Below the pieces are notes generated by a model. The model was given only the letters and a program-made list of their open reading frames with translations. It made no database searches and was not told where the DNA came from. Positions 1 through 7,878 of a stretch of 64,000 bases of DNA are shown here, in pieces. The stretch lies in contig JAJJOY010000005.1 of assembly GCA_021029595.1 (NCBI GenBank), positions 1-64,000 of the forward strand, in the 5' to 3' direction. The DNA comes from Hominenteromicrobium mulieris (lineage in GTDB: Bacteria > Bacillota > Clostridia > Oscillospirales > Acutalibacteraceae). Both the position numbers and the translations under genes were made by a program. The stretch's first letter is position 1. Every line of letters begins with the position of its first letter.

Positions 1-24
1 AGGGATTGTCTGTAGGCCATGTCC

Positions 25-120
25 TGTGTTATACTCTTACTCATGAGGAATATGGTCTCCTTTCGGAAAGTTTGGTGTGGTAGCTTAACTTTAACACATG
101 AGGCCCTATTCCTCATACCC
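25..120 (+). ncRNA. Possible 3' part of a structured RNA or leader ending in a terminator-like stem
   Basis: A perfect 10-bp inverted repeat, ATGAGGAATA (43-52) with TATTCCTCAT (107-116), is extended inward by GGTCTC/GAGGCC and followed by a T-rich stretch at 120-126. A small hairpin CTTT-CGG-AAAG sits inside at 60-70. A second complementary pair, TGTGTTA (25-31) with TAACACA (92-98), crosses the first, so the two are either alternative structures or a pseudoknot. No protein fits here. The RNA may begin left of the window; 6S RNA or a terminated riboswitch are options, but I recognise no family. Confidence 0.35.
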
Positions 121-191
121 TTTTTATTCAATTGTCCAAGATGTATTGTAGTCCTACAAACTATGGAAAACTCCGTCTTTTTGCAGCCGCC

Positions 192-220
192 TTGCAAACA
201 GGGGAATTTTGTGGTATTCT
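192..220 (+). promoter_or_regulatory. Promoter for the EIIC-like gene
   Basis: TTGCAA (192-197), 17-nt spacer, TATTCT (215-220). This would give a leader of about 230 nt before the start at 456. The leader contains a 7-bp inverted repeat CGGCCGC/GCGGCCG (238-244/266-272). Nothing else coding is seen in 1-455. Confidence 0.5.
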
Positions 221-455
221 TTAACGTATAACCCAAACGGCCGCCTGCCGATGTACCGCCATTACGCGGCCGCTGTGACCAAATAGCCCGGGAACCCCCC
301 GGCGGCGCAGCGTTCTTCCGAAAACGGACAGAGGCAGACGGCAACATAGTCAATATAGATTCTTTCTCGCGTATTCTGCGCAGCGCATGTTTGCGTAAAA
401 CCCAGGAGCGCCGGAGAACCTTTCGCGCTCCGTAAAAAGAAAGGATTGAACAAAA

Positions 456-1514
456 ATGGAGGGAACTTCTTCCAAAAAAGAAAGCAAAGTCAAGGTGTAT
501 CTGCACCGCTACTTTATCGATGCCATGAGCGCCATGGCACAGGGGCTTTTTGCTTCCCTGCTCATCGGCACCATCATTTCCACGCTCGGCACACAGCTTA
601 ACATTCCGCTGCTCGATGAGATTGGCGGGTATGCAAAGTCCGCAGCCGGTCCCGCTATGGCGGTCGCCATCGGCTACGCGCTGCAGGCGCCCCCGCTCGT
701 ACTGTTCTCGCTCGTCGCAGTCGGCGGCGCGGCAAACGCGCTCGGCGGCGCAGGCGGTCCTCTCGCGGTGCTCGTGCTCGCCATCATCGCGGCAGAGTTC
801 GGTAAGCTCGTCAGCAAAAAGACGAAGGTAGACATCATCGTCACGCCGCTCGTCACCATTTTTTCAGGCTGCGGCCTCGCGTACTTATTCGCGCCGTACA
901 TCGGCACGGCGGCTTCCAGCGTGGGCAACCTTATCATGTGGGCAACCACCCAGCAGCCGTTCCTCATGGGCATTCTCGTTTCCGTCATCGTCGGCGTTGC
1001 ATTGACGCTGCCGATCTCCAGCGCGGCCATCTGCGCAGCGCTCGGTTTAACGGGCCTTGCGGGCGGCGCGGCCGTTGCAGGCTGCTGTGCGCAGATGATC
1101 GGCTTTGCGGTCATCAGCTTCCGCGATAACGGCTGGGGCGGCTTCTTTGCGCAGGGCATCGGCACTTCCATGCTGCAGGTGCCGAACATCATCAAAAACC
1201 CGCGCATCTGGCTTGCGCCTACGCTTGCTTCCGCTGTGACGGGCCCCATCGCGACATGCATTTTCGGCATGCAGATGAACGGCGCACCGATCTCCAGCGG
1301 CATGGGTACCTGCGGCCTTGTGGGTCAGATCGGCGTTTATACCGGCTGGCTGAACGACATTACTGCCGGTGCCAAAACAGCCGTCACCGCTATGGACTGG
1401 CTGGGCCTTGTGCTCATCTGCTTTGTGCTCCCGGCTGTGCTTTCTTTTGTCTTTGACCTCATCTTCCGCAAGATCGGCTGGGTCAAGGACGGTGACATGA
1501 AGATCGACGCATAA
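456..1514 (+). CDS. PTS EIIC-like integral membrane protein (PTS_EIIC_2/PfoR type)
   Basis: A 352-aa polytopic membrane protein resembling the PTS_EIIC_2 (PfoR-like) family, predicted to be a sugar or small-molecule permease in the cytoplasmic membrane. About eight to ten hydrophobic, Gly/Ala-rich segments run from residue 20 to 340. Family-like stretches are QAPPLVLFSLVAVGGAANAL and NGAPISSGMGTCGLVGQIGV. The N-terminus (MEGTSSKKESKVKVYLHRYF) is short, basic and cytosolic. No EIIA or EIIB domain or gene is adjacent, so the substrate and phosphorylation partner are unknown; family members often stand alone. The start is ATG with AAAGGA upstream, and the gene is monocistronic with its own terminator. 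Confidence 0.8.
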   Translation: MEGTSSKKESKVKVYLHRYFIDAMSAMAQGLFASLLIGTIISTLGTQLNIPLLDEIGGYAKSAAGPAMAVAIGYALQAPPLVLFSLVAVGGAANALGGAGGPLAVLVLAIIAAEFGKLVSKKTKVDIIVTPLVTIFSGCGLAYLFAPYIGTAASSVGNLIMWATTQQPFLMGILVSVIVGVALTLPISSAAICAALGLTGLAGGAAVAGCCAQMIGFAVISFRDNGWGGFFAQGIGTSMLQVPNIIKNPRIWLAPTLASAVTGPIATCIFGMQMNGAPISSGMGTCGLVGQIGVYTGWLNDITAGAKTAVTAMDWLGLVLICFVLPAVLSFVFDLIFRKIGWVKDGDMKIDA

Positions 1515-1532
1515 AAATCTCCGTTTTCCGGC

Positions 1533-1566
1533 AAACGCCTAAGGCTGAAACGCTTTAGGCGTTTTT
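1533..1566 (+). terminator. Rho-independent terminator
   Basis: Perfect 10-bp stem AAACGCCTAA/TTAGGCGTTT (1533-1542/1555-1564) followed by T residues, just after the EIIC-like gene. Confidence 0.85.
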
Positions 1567-1684
1567 CATTGTGCTAAGTGCGGTACTGCACGACGTTTTT
1601 CTTGTACGGAATTACCCTTGTTTTTCCGTCCTTTCGCCCGTATAATCAAATAGAAAAGTCTATTCTCGATTTGGGAGGTACAAA

Positions 1685-2533
1685 ATGCAGTTTCAATATC
1701 TTGGCACCGCCGCCGCAGAGGGCTGGCCTGCCGTATTCTGCCGCTGCAAATATTGCTTAGAGGCGCAGCGCCTCGGCGGCAAAAACATCCGCACACGCTC
1801 GCAGGCTATCGTCAACGACGATCTTCTGCTCGACCTGCCGCCGGATACCTACATGCACAAGCTCATGAATCATCTCGATCTCAGCCGTGTGAAGTATCTG
1901 TTCGTCACGCACTTTCACATGGATCATTTCTACCCGCAGGAGCTCACCGTGCGCGGCTCCGTTTACAGCCTTGAGATGATCAGCCCCGAGCTTGAAATCT
2001 ACTGCGCACAGGAGACCTACGATTATTTCCGCCGCTGTGCCGATTGGGAAATTGACGAAAAAAGCGACAGCGCCATGCACTGGCACATCTTAAAGCCGTT
2101 TGAGACCGTGGAAGCCGGTCCCTACCGCGTAGCGCCGCTGCCCGCAAACCACATGAACCCCTCGCACCAGCCGTTCGTGTACCACATTGTCGATACACGC
2201 GAGGATAAATCTGTCTTCTATATGCACGACAGCGGCTACTATTTTCCAGAGGTGTGGGATTACCTCAAGGCGCAGAAAAAGCCCGCCGATCTTTTCAGCT
2301 TCGACACTACGCTCGGCTATGAAGACTGCGGCTTTAAAAGCACGCACATGGGCGCGCCGGAGGTCATCCGCCTCAAGGAGGAGCTCGAAGCGCTCGGTAT
2401 TGTTGACAAACACACCCACTGCGTGATGAACCACTTCTCGCACAATGGTCATCTTCTGTATGACGAGCTCGTGGAGCTTGCCGCGCCGCACGACATCGAA
2501 ATTTCCTACGACGGCATGAAACTGACACTTTAA
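1685..2533 (+). CDS. MBL-fold metallohydrolase, PhnP-like
   Basis: A 282-aa metallo-beta-lactamase-fold hydrolase. The metal site THFHMDH is at about residue 77, and further ligands are plausible at HDSGYY and in HMG/HNGH near the C-terminus. The N-terminal GTAAAEGWPAVFCRCKYC resembles the Cys-containing N-terminus of PhnP-type phosphodiesterases (cyclic phosphate hydrolysis in phosphonate breakdown). No phn genes are near, so the substrate is not established. The start ATG at 1685 has GGGAGG 8 nt upstream. It is a single-gene unit ended by the stem at 2551-2589. Fold assignment is firm; function is inferred. Confidence 0.75.
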   Translation: MQFQYLGTAAAEGWPAVFCRCKYCLEAQRLGGKNIRTRSQAIVNDDLLLDLPPDTYMHKLMNHLDLSRVKYLFVTHFHMDHFYPQELTVRGSVYSLEMISPELEIYCAQETYDYFRRCADWEIDEKSDSAMHWHILKPFETVEAGPYRVAPLPANHMNPSHQPFVYHIVDTREDKSVFYMHDSGYYFPEVWDYLKAQKKPADLFSFDTTLGYEDCGFKSTHMGAPEVIRLKEELEALGIVDKHTHCVMNHFSHNGHLLYDELVELAAPHDIEISYDGMKLTL

Positions 2534-2550
2534 ACTCTACTTGCATGCAA

Positions 2551-2589
2551 AAAGCGGAGACGCCCCGGTTTTTAAGGGCATCTCCGCTT
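2551..2589 (+). terminator. Terminator
   Basis: Stem AAGCGGAGA...TCTCCGCTT with an inner GCCC/GGGC pair, followed by TTCTTTCTTT. The remaining sequence to 2824 is A/T-rich with no other feature seen. Confidence 0.75.
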
Positions 2590-2824
2590 CTTTCTTTATG
2601 ACAATAACAGGAACAAGTAATATAAAAACTCACTGATTGTACTTTTGTGGCAACAACTATTGTCTTTTTTAAAAATCCGTTCCGTCAATTTCGCTTCTCA
2701 TTATATCAAATTTGCATATAATTATATAATTCTGTATATTCAGGCGCTTTCCGGTCGAATTCTTGTAAAAAAGAAAAACGACAGAGCAACCCCTGCCGTC
2801 TTCATAGCGCATGTTGTTTTCCGT

Positions 2825-3235
2825 TTACTTGCAGCGGCGCACAGCTTCTTCAATCTTCGGGAGAAGCTCTTCCTTATTCGCGTCCTTCGTGTACTTAAAG
2901 ATAGCGGCAACAATCTCCGGAATATCGGAAGCCTTGTAGTGCTCAGTCGTAGCAATCTGCAAACCGGCATATTCATTGCGGGTCAGCAAAGGCGCGAAGC
3001 GGCGGGCATTCTTTCTGCCGGGGCCGTCATTGATGAAAGCTGCAATGAACTGGTAACCGATCAGATTGTTGATGATAACGTGGAAGGAGTTCTTCGCAAA
3101 CAGCGGATTCTCCGGGTCACGCAGCGCAATCTCCATGATCTCTGCGCGGTTCAACGGACGGCCGGCCTCCCAAAGGAGCTGCATCATCGCAAATTCGGAA
3201 TTCGTTAAACGGATATATGGTTTTTTTCTTTTCAT
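2825..3235 (-). CDS. BlaI/MecI-family winged-helix regulator-like protein
   Basis: A 136-aa protein. The N-terminal 80 residues match the penicillinase-repressor layout: LTNSEFAMMQLLWEAGRPLN, then a 'recognition' region ending in a conserved Asn-Asn-Leu (NNLI) and a short wing. The C-terminal half is helical and charged, as expected for the dimerisation part. The start is ATG at 3235, with AGGAGG 7 nt upstream; an in-frame TTG at 3253 is less likely. There is no beta-lactamase, blaR1 or copper ATPase next to it, so it is an orphan regulator of unknown target. A second family member lies at 61897. The gene has its own consensus promoter. Confidence 0.7.
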   Translation of the reverse strand: MKRKKPYIRLTNSEFAMMQLLWEAGRPLNRAEIMEIALRDPENPLFAKNSFHVIINNLIGYQFIAAFINDGPGRKNARRFAPLLTRNEYAGLQIATTEHYKASDIPEIVAAIFKYTKDANKEELLPKIEEAVRRCK

Positions 3236-3270
3236 GCTATATCCTCCTGACAATTTTCATATTCCATATT

Positions 3271-3293
3271 GTTTCAACTAATCCTGTCGAAAG
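3271..3293. promoter_or_regulatory. Imperfect dyad in the regulator's leader
   Basis: GTTTCAAC-N7-GTCGAAAG (6 of 8 paired) lies 8-30 bp downstream of the -10 element of the BlaI-like gene. Possible autoregulatory operator; inference only. Confidence 0.3.
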
Positions 3294-3300
3294 TAATATC

Positions 3301-3329
3301 AGTATATTTTTATTTTTGCAATTTGTCAA
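3301..3329 (-). promoter_or_regulatory. Sigma-A promoter of the BlaI-like gene
   Basis: On the minus strand: TTGACA (3329-3324), 17-nt spacer, TATACT (3306-3301). Confidence 0.8.
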
Positions 3330-3398
3330 GGGATTTGGAATAAAAAAACTATCGATGAGGCAGTTTTTTTCAAAAAATTCACATTTTAGAAATAAAAA

Positions 3399-3432
3399 GA
3401 AGACCGGCAGCGCATTTTACCTACCGATCTTC
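3399..3432 (-). terminator. Terminator of the ThyX-like gene
   Basis: GAAGATCGGTAG/CTGCCGGTCTTC stem with G-U pairs in the minus-strand RNA, followed by TTTTTATTTC. Confidence 0.75.
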
Positions 3433-3448
3433 TGTATTTTACGCCTTT

Positions 3449-4072
3449 TTACGCGTCGTTTTCAATAAACAGCGTCTTAAAATACGGCAGTTCCTCTGCC
3501 CATGCGCAGAACACGTGCCACTCGTCCAGCTTGTGGTGGCGGCGCGCAAAATACATGTTCGCAATGTTCTCGTAGTTCATGGTACAGGTGCGCATCTGGT
3601 TGTAGCTTGAAGGCAAAAGCTGAATGAGGCTGTACCAAAGGTCTTTGTCCTTCGTCTCCACAAATTCCACGCGCAGCTTTTCCAGCACGCCAATGGTCTG
3701 CATCAGGCTCTCCTTTGCCGCGGGCACCATACGGTCACAGCTGAAGTCCGCTTCTTCAAACGTCTTCGCCTGAATTTTGTGCATCGTGCTCGTGGAGTTC
3801 GCCACGGTGCCCACCTTATACGTGTCGAATTCCTTCCACCAGTAGATCGGCGCGGTGAGGTCGACCGAAACGAAGATCTGTCGGATAAATTTGCGGTGAT
3901 CCGTACCCGCCTTGCACAGACGTTTTGCAAGGCTCAGGTCGTTTTCACCGAAAACGAACGTGCCGTCCGGCTCGGTGTGGCTGTCCATGCGGTCCCAGCT
4001 GTTCATGGGGTTGCGTGCGCCTCTGATGGCGTTTTCAAAGTTCATGACGCTTGTACGTTCGATCTTAATCAT
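3449..4072 (-). CDS. Conserved protein, possible ThyX-fold relative
   Basis: A 207-aa soluble protein of a family I recall from Firmicute chromosomes and phages. The core RKFIRQIFVSVDLTAPIYWW followed by EFDTYKVGTVANSTSTMHKI is reminiscent of the Q..RHR...S..RY core of flavin-dependent thymidylate synthase, but the canonical RHRxxSxNxxSxR motif is absent, so thymidylate synthase activity cannot be claimed. LLPSSYNQMRTCTMNYEN and ARRHHKLDEWHVFCAWAEEL are also distinctive. The start is ATG at 4072 with AAAGG upstream; a TTG at 4081 is the alternative. It lies 24 nt downstream of rlmH and may be cotranscribed with it. Confidence 0.6.
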   Translation of the reverse strand: MIKIERTSVMNFENAIRGARNPMNSWDRMDSHTEPDGTFVFGENDLSLAKRLCKAGTDHRKFIRQIFVSVDLTAPIYWWKEFDTYKVGTVANSTSTMHKIQAKTFEEADFSCDRMVPAAKESLMQTIGVLEKLRVEFVETKDKDLWYSLIQLLPSSYNQMRTCTMNYENIANMYFARRHHKLDEWHVFCAWAEELPYFKTLFIENDA

Positions 4073-4096
4073 GTCGTTCAACCTTTCGTATTCAAA

Positions 4097-4573
4097 TTAT
4101 TTGTGGTACTTCGTGCCCGCGTTGATGGAAAACGCGCGGTACAGCTGCTCGCACAGCATAACGCGTGCCAGCTGGTGCGGAAACGTCATCGGCGACATGG
4201 AAATGCGCTTCGAGCCCTGCTTCACGCTGTCATCCAGCCCGTGTGACGAACCGATAACGAACGCTAAGCTGCTCTCCCCGTTTACGGCCGCCGCGTCGAT
4301 CTGCTGCGCGAGCTGCGTGGAGGAGACAAGCTTGCCCTCAATGCACAGCGTGTAAAGCGTGCTGCGCCCCGCCGCCGCCAAAATCGCCTTCGATTCCTCG
4401 CCGAGCGCCTTTGCAATCTCCGCCGCATTCGGATCCTGCGGCATGCGCGCTTCGTTCAGTTCGATGATCTGGAACCGGCAGAATGCGGAAAGTCGCTTTG
4501 CGTATTCCTGCACGGCGTCACGCCAATATTTTTCTTTGAGCTTACCGATGCAAATCAGCTTTACCTCCAGCAT
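4097..4573 (-). CDS. rlmH: 23S rRNA (pseudouridine1915-N3)-methyltransferase RlmH
   Basis: A 158-aa SPOUT-class methyltransferase using S-adenosylmethionine to methylate pseudouridine 1915 in helix 69 of 23S rRNA on the assembled 70S ribosome. Diagnostic parts are the N-terminal VKLICIGKLKEKYW, the knot region FVIGSSHGLDD, and the C-terminal MTFPHQLARVMLCEQLYRAF ending in the typical KYHK. The length equals the family norm. It lies 14 nt after the YycJ-like gene (as in many Firmicutes) and upstream of the ThyX-like gene, in one minus-strand run. Confidence 0.95.
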   Translation of the reverse strand: MLEVKLICIGKLKEKYWRDAVQEYAKRLSAFCRFQIIELNEARMPQDPNAAEIAKALGEESKAILAAAGRSTLYTLCIEGKLVSSTQLAQQIDAAAVNGESSLAFVIGSSHGLDDSVKQGSKRISMSPMTFPHQLARVMLCEQLYRAFSINAGTKYHK

Positions 4574-4587
4574 ATTGTCTCCCTATG

Positions 4588-5379
4588 TTAAAATGTGATG
4601 GCGCCGCCGGTCAGGTTTTCGATCGGCGCGACCTGCAATATGTAGTCCTCCGCATTCTCCACGCCCGCCATCTGCATGCCGCAGACGGCGGTCTGCCGCG
4701 CAATGTCCGGCGTGTTGTTCTCGCGGCTCAAATGCGCCAGCAAAAAGTGCTTTGTGCCGTCTTCAAAAAGCTCCGGCAGCAGGTCGGCGCACGCGGTGTT
4801 TGAGAGATGCCCGAAGTCCGATAAAATGCGCCGCTTTAAGCTGTACGGGTACGGCCCCGTGCGCAGCATACCGATATCGTGGTTCGATTCGATGACCGCA
4901 AGATCTGTGCCGTGCAGGTTCTCTTCCACCTCCGGCGTGATGTGTCCAATGTCCGTCGCGACCGTGACGGTGTGTCCGTCTTCGGCTTCTATGCGGTAGC
5001 CGAAGCTCTCCGCGCAGTCATGCGGCGTGCGGAACGCGTTTACGTGCATTCCGGCGAGCTCTAACGTGTCTTCAATCGTGTAGGCGGGATATTTGTCGTT
5101 TAAAATTCCCATCGATTCCAAGGCCCCCAGCGTGCCCTTAGAGGCAAACACGGGAATATGGTATTTGGAAGCGAACACACGCAGACCGCTGATGTGGTCG
5201 CTGTGCTCGTGCGTAATGAGGATGCCCTGCACGGAAAGCGGGTCTATACCGCAGCGCTGCATGACAGTCGTCACTTGCTTGCAACTACGTCCGATATCCA
5301 CCAAAATGCCCGAAGATTTTGAACCGATATAATAACTGTTTCCCGTGCTGCCGCTGAACAGCGGGCAAAGCTCTGCCAT
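4588..5379 (-). CDS. MBL-fold hydrolase, YycJ/WalJ-like
   Basis: A 263-aa metallo-beta-lactamase-fold protein of the YycJ (WalJ) group, implicated in Firmicutes in coordinating DNA replication, cell division and cell-wall metabolism. Visible parts are CPLFSGSTGNSYYIGS at the start, the metal motif ITHEHSDHISGL at about residue 55, FRTPHDCAESFGYRIE, and VIESNHD then LAHLSRENN with downstream ligands. The start is ATG at 5379 preceded by GGGAGG; an upstream in-frame ATG at 5400 has no good site and overlaps the murA terminator. No walRK genes are nearby, unlike in Bacillus. Confidence 0.85.
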   Translation of the reverse strand: MAELCPLFSGSTGNSYYIGSKSSGILVDIGRSCKQVTTVMQRCGIDPLSVQGILITHEHSDHISGLRVFASKYHIPVFASKGTLGALESMGILNDKYPAYTIEDTLELAGMHVNAFRTPHDCAESFGYRIEAEDGHTVTVATDIGHITPEVEENLHGTDLAVIESNHDIGMLRTGPYPYSLKRRILSDFGHLSNTACADLLPELFEDGTKHFLLAHLSRENNTPDIARQTAVCGMQMAGVENAEDYILQVAPIENLTGGAITF

Positions 5380-5400
5380 TTGCACCCTCCCTGTTTTCAT

Positions 5401-5432
5401 AAAAAACGCCCTGACAAGGTTTTGTCGGGGCG
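5401..5432 (-). terminator. Terminator of murA
   Basis: CGCCCCGACAA/TTGTCAGGGCG stem (one mismatch) followed by TTTTTT on the minus strand (5406-5401), directly before the YycJ-like start. Confidence 0.8.
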
Positions 5433-5451
5433 AAACGGTCTGTATACGGTT

Positions 5452-6738
5452 TTAACCGATCTTTGCGGTATCGCTGTTTGTGGGATCGAGCATCAAATAC
5501 ATGTCCGCGCCAAGGCCGACGAACTTCTCCACGATGTCCTCATAGCCGCGCTGAATGTGCTCAATGTCCTCAATCTTCGTCACGCCATGCGCAGCAAGAC
5601 CGGCAATGATCATCGCCGCGCCCGCACGCAGGTCAGTCGCACGCACCGGTGCACCCTTCAGGTATTCCACGCCCTCAATAATGGCGCTCTTGCCCTCTAC
5701 GGTGATCTGTGCGCCCATGCGCTTCAACTCTTCCACATAGCGGAAACGGTTTTCCCACACGCTCTCATTTAAAATACTCGTGCCCTGCGCAATGGAGAGC
5801 AGCGCCGCGATCTGCGGCTGCATGTCCGTCGGGAAGCCCGGGTGCGGCATCGTTTTCACGTTGCACTTACTCAGCGGGCCGTCGCAGCGCACGCGCACCG
5901 CGTCGTCATATTCCACAACCGTCACACCCATCTCCATCAGCTTCGCCGTGATGGATTCCAGGTGCTTCGGCGTCACGTTTTTCACAAGCACATCGCCGCG
6001 CGTTGCAGCCGCAGCCGCCATGTACGTGCCGGCTTCAATCTGATCCGGAATAATCGAATACGTAATGCCCTTCAAATGCTCCACGCCGCGAATCTTGATA
6101 ACGTCCGTACCGGCGCCGCTAATGTTCGCACCCATGGAGTTTAAGAAGTTAGCAAGATCGACCACGTGCGGTTCGCGCGCGGCATTCTCAATAACCGTAA
6201 GGCCCTTTGCCTTTACGGCTGCAAGGATAATATTCATCGTTGCACCGACGGTGACCATGTCAAGGTAAATGTGCGCACCGCGCAGCTCCTTTGCGGAGAC
6301 CTCGATCATGCCGTCGTTGAGGCTGTACGTGCAGCCCAGCGCCTTAAAGCCCTTAATGTGCTGGTCAATGGGACGCACGCCGAAATCGCAGCCGCCGGGA
6401 AGCGGCACAATAGCCTTGGAGCAGCGGCCGAGCAAAGCGCCGATGTTGTAGTAAGAGCCGCGCATTTTGCGGCCCAACTCGCTCGGCACCACGTTCGTGT
6501 GGATGGTAGTCGGGTCAATCTCCACGGTATTCTTGCCGAGCCAGCGCACAGTCGCGCCCATCTCGGTCAGGATGCGTGCACTGAGCTTCACATCGGAAAT
6601 GTTCGGTACGTTCTCTATACGGCAGGGAGATTCCGCCATGGCTACGGCCGGAATGATCGCCACAGCCGCGTTTTTCGCGCCGCTGATGACAACCTCACCG
6701 TGCAGGCGCTTTCCGCCCTTGATGATAAATTTATCCAC
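5452..6738 (-). CDS. murA: UDP-N-acetylglucosamine 1-carboxyvinyltransferase MurA
   Basis: A 428-aa cytosolic enzyme that transfers enolpyruvate from PEP to UDP-GlcNAc, the first committed step of peptidoglycan synthesis. It is an EPSP-synthase-type double inverted barrel. ISGAKNAAVAII near the N-terminus and the catalytic Cys loop PLPGGCDFGVRPIDQHIKGF (Cys, so fosfomycin-sensitive in principle) are clear, as is HPGFPTDMQPQ. The start is taken as GTG at 6738 (VDKFIIKGG) with AAAGGA upstream; the reading frame stays open further upstream but that extension does not resemble MurA. It has its own promoter and a long leader. Confidence 0.95.
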   Translation of the reverse strand: MDKFIIKGGKRLHGEVVISGAKNAAVAIIPAVAMAESPCRIENVPNISDVKLSARILTEMGATVRWLGKNTVEIDPTTIHTNVVPSELGRKMRGSYYNIGALLGRCSKAIVPLPGGCDFGVRPIDQHIKGFKALGCTYSLNDGMIEVSAKELRGAHIYLDMVTVGATMNIILAAVKAKGLTVIENAAREPHVVDLANFLNSMGANISGAGTDVIKIRGVEHLKGITYSIIPDQIEAGTYMAAAAATRGDVLVKNVTPKHLESITAKLMEMGVTVVEYDDAVRVRCDGPLSKCNVKTMPHPGFPTDMQPQIAALLSIAQGTSILNESVWENRFRYVEELKRMGAQITVEGKSAIIEGVEYLKGAPVRATDLRAGAAMIIAGLAAHGVTKIEDIEHIQRGYEDIVEKFVGLGADMYLMLDPTNSDTAKIG

Positions 6739-7032
6739 TGTAATTTTCCTTTCTGCGGGCGCGGCATATCCTCGGCAGTCAAAGGCACACTGCCTGCCGC
6801 CACACAGCGCCGCAACGCGCTGCACGAAGTAGGATCTTTCGTTATGCCCGCCGGTCCGTGACCGACTGATTTATTCCTGAAACGGGCTGCCGCCGATTGG
6901 GCAGCTACACAGCGCGGGTACGAAAAAAGCCCAATGCCGTGCGCAAAAAACTAAGGCAGTCTAAAACAAAACATACACTGCCGCATCTATTTAAAGAAAA
7001 AGTGATCGCAAAATATAGTATGACCAGTAAAC
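6739..7032 (-). other. Long murA leader with competing stems
   Basis: About 290 nt lie between the promoter and the GTG start. In the minus-strand RNA, GCTGCCCAAT can pair either with GGCAGC just downstream or with ATTGGGC upstream. A GGCAGT/ACTGCC stem is followed by TTAGTTTTTT, and GGGC by TTTTTT. This could be an attenuator, but the stems are short. No open frame of note. Confidence 0.3.
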
Positions 7033-7061
7033 ATAATAATACACAATGGAAAAATTGTCAA
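7033..7061 (-). promoter_or_regulatory. Promoter of murA
   Basis: TTGACA (7061-7056), 17-nt spacer, TATTAT (7038-7033). Confidence 0.75.
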
Positions 7062-7165
7062 GAAGCCACAGGCTATTTGGAAGGTTTTTCCAAGATTATG
7101 TAAACGAAAAGTGCCAAACCCGGCCGTTTGCGCGCCTTTTTCTGTATAGGTACTGCGCTTTACAC

Positions 7166-7858
7166 TTATTTTTTCTTAAAGGAGATCGTAGATTCCGTGC
7201 CGTTTCGGATGCGCTTAATATTCGCGCGGTGCTTGATGATAACGGTAGCGCCGATCAGTGCCGCCACAAGTGTTGCCATTACAACGTAAAGCACCGGCAG
7301 CCCGCCCACGCAGCAGTCCACAAAATACGTCATACAGAACGTCACAACGGGATAGATCGCCGCTGCCGTAATAGACGAAAGCGAGACCATGCGCTTTTTC
7401 AGGAACACCAGAAGGAACACCGCAAAGCAAATGAGGAACACGCGCCAGTCGAGCAAAAGCATCATCGCCGCCGTGGTCACAACGCCCTTGCCGCCGCGGA
7501 AGCCGAAGTACAGCGGGTACATGTGGCCGATCATGCAGCAAAAGCCCGCCGCATACATGCCAAGGCGCGCCATTTCGGGGTCTACGCCGTTTGCAACGCA
7601 CGCGTGCTTTACAAGAAAATAGCCGACCAAAACGCTCGCAACACACTTGCAGAAATCGAGCAGAAACGTCAGCGCAGAGGCTTTTTTGCCCGCCACGCGC
7701 AGCACGTTCGTTGCACCCGCGTTGCCGCTGCCGTGCGCGCGCACATCTTCGTGCGCAAACGCTTTGGTCAGCAAAATGGCAAAGCTGATACTGCCAAGCA
7801 GATACCCCACAAGCGCTGAAAGCAGCAGCGGCAAAATTAAAGAACCGAAATTTTCCAT
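7166..7858 (-). CDS. plsY: Glycerol-3-phosphate acyltransferase PlsY
   Basis: A 230-aa integral membrane enzyme that transfers acyl groups from acyl-phosphate to glycerol 3-phosphate, making lysophosphatidate at the start of phospholipid synthesis. Family signatures are YLLGSISFAILLTK, the loop HGSGNAGATNVLR and FGFRGGKGVVTT, all conserved PlsY motifs. About six to seven hydrophobic segments; C-terminal tail basic. Start ATG at 7858 with GGAAGG upstream (TTG at 7867 is too close to it). It lies 20 nt after der, forming DUF512-der-plsY, a common Clostridial order. Confidence 0.95.
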   Translation of the reverse strand: MENFGSLILPLLLSALVGYLLGSISFAILLTKAFAHEDVRAHGSGNAGATNVLRVAGKKASALTFLLDFCKCVASVLVGYFLVKHACVANGVDPEMARLGMYAAGFCCMIGHMYPLYFGFRGGKGVVTTAAMMLLLDWRVFLICFAVFLLVFLKKRMVSLSSITAAAIYPVVTFCMTYFVDCCVGGLPVLYVVMATLVAALIGATVIIKHRANIKRIRNGTESTISFKKK

Positions 7859-7878
7859 GTAGATCAAGTCCTTCCCCG

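Noticed and set aside
19..231. 70-codon open frame at the left edge
   Set aside because: No convincing ribosome site or similarity, and it overlaps the strong inverted repeat at 43-116, which suggests structured RNA instead.
674..1303. 209-codon frame antisense to the EIIC-like gene
   Set aside because: Composition mirrors the GC-rich real gene; no start signal or domain.
3449..4072. Firm call as thymidylate synthase ThyX
   Set aside because: The defining RHRxxSxNxxSxR motif is not present; only a loose resemblance.
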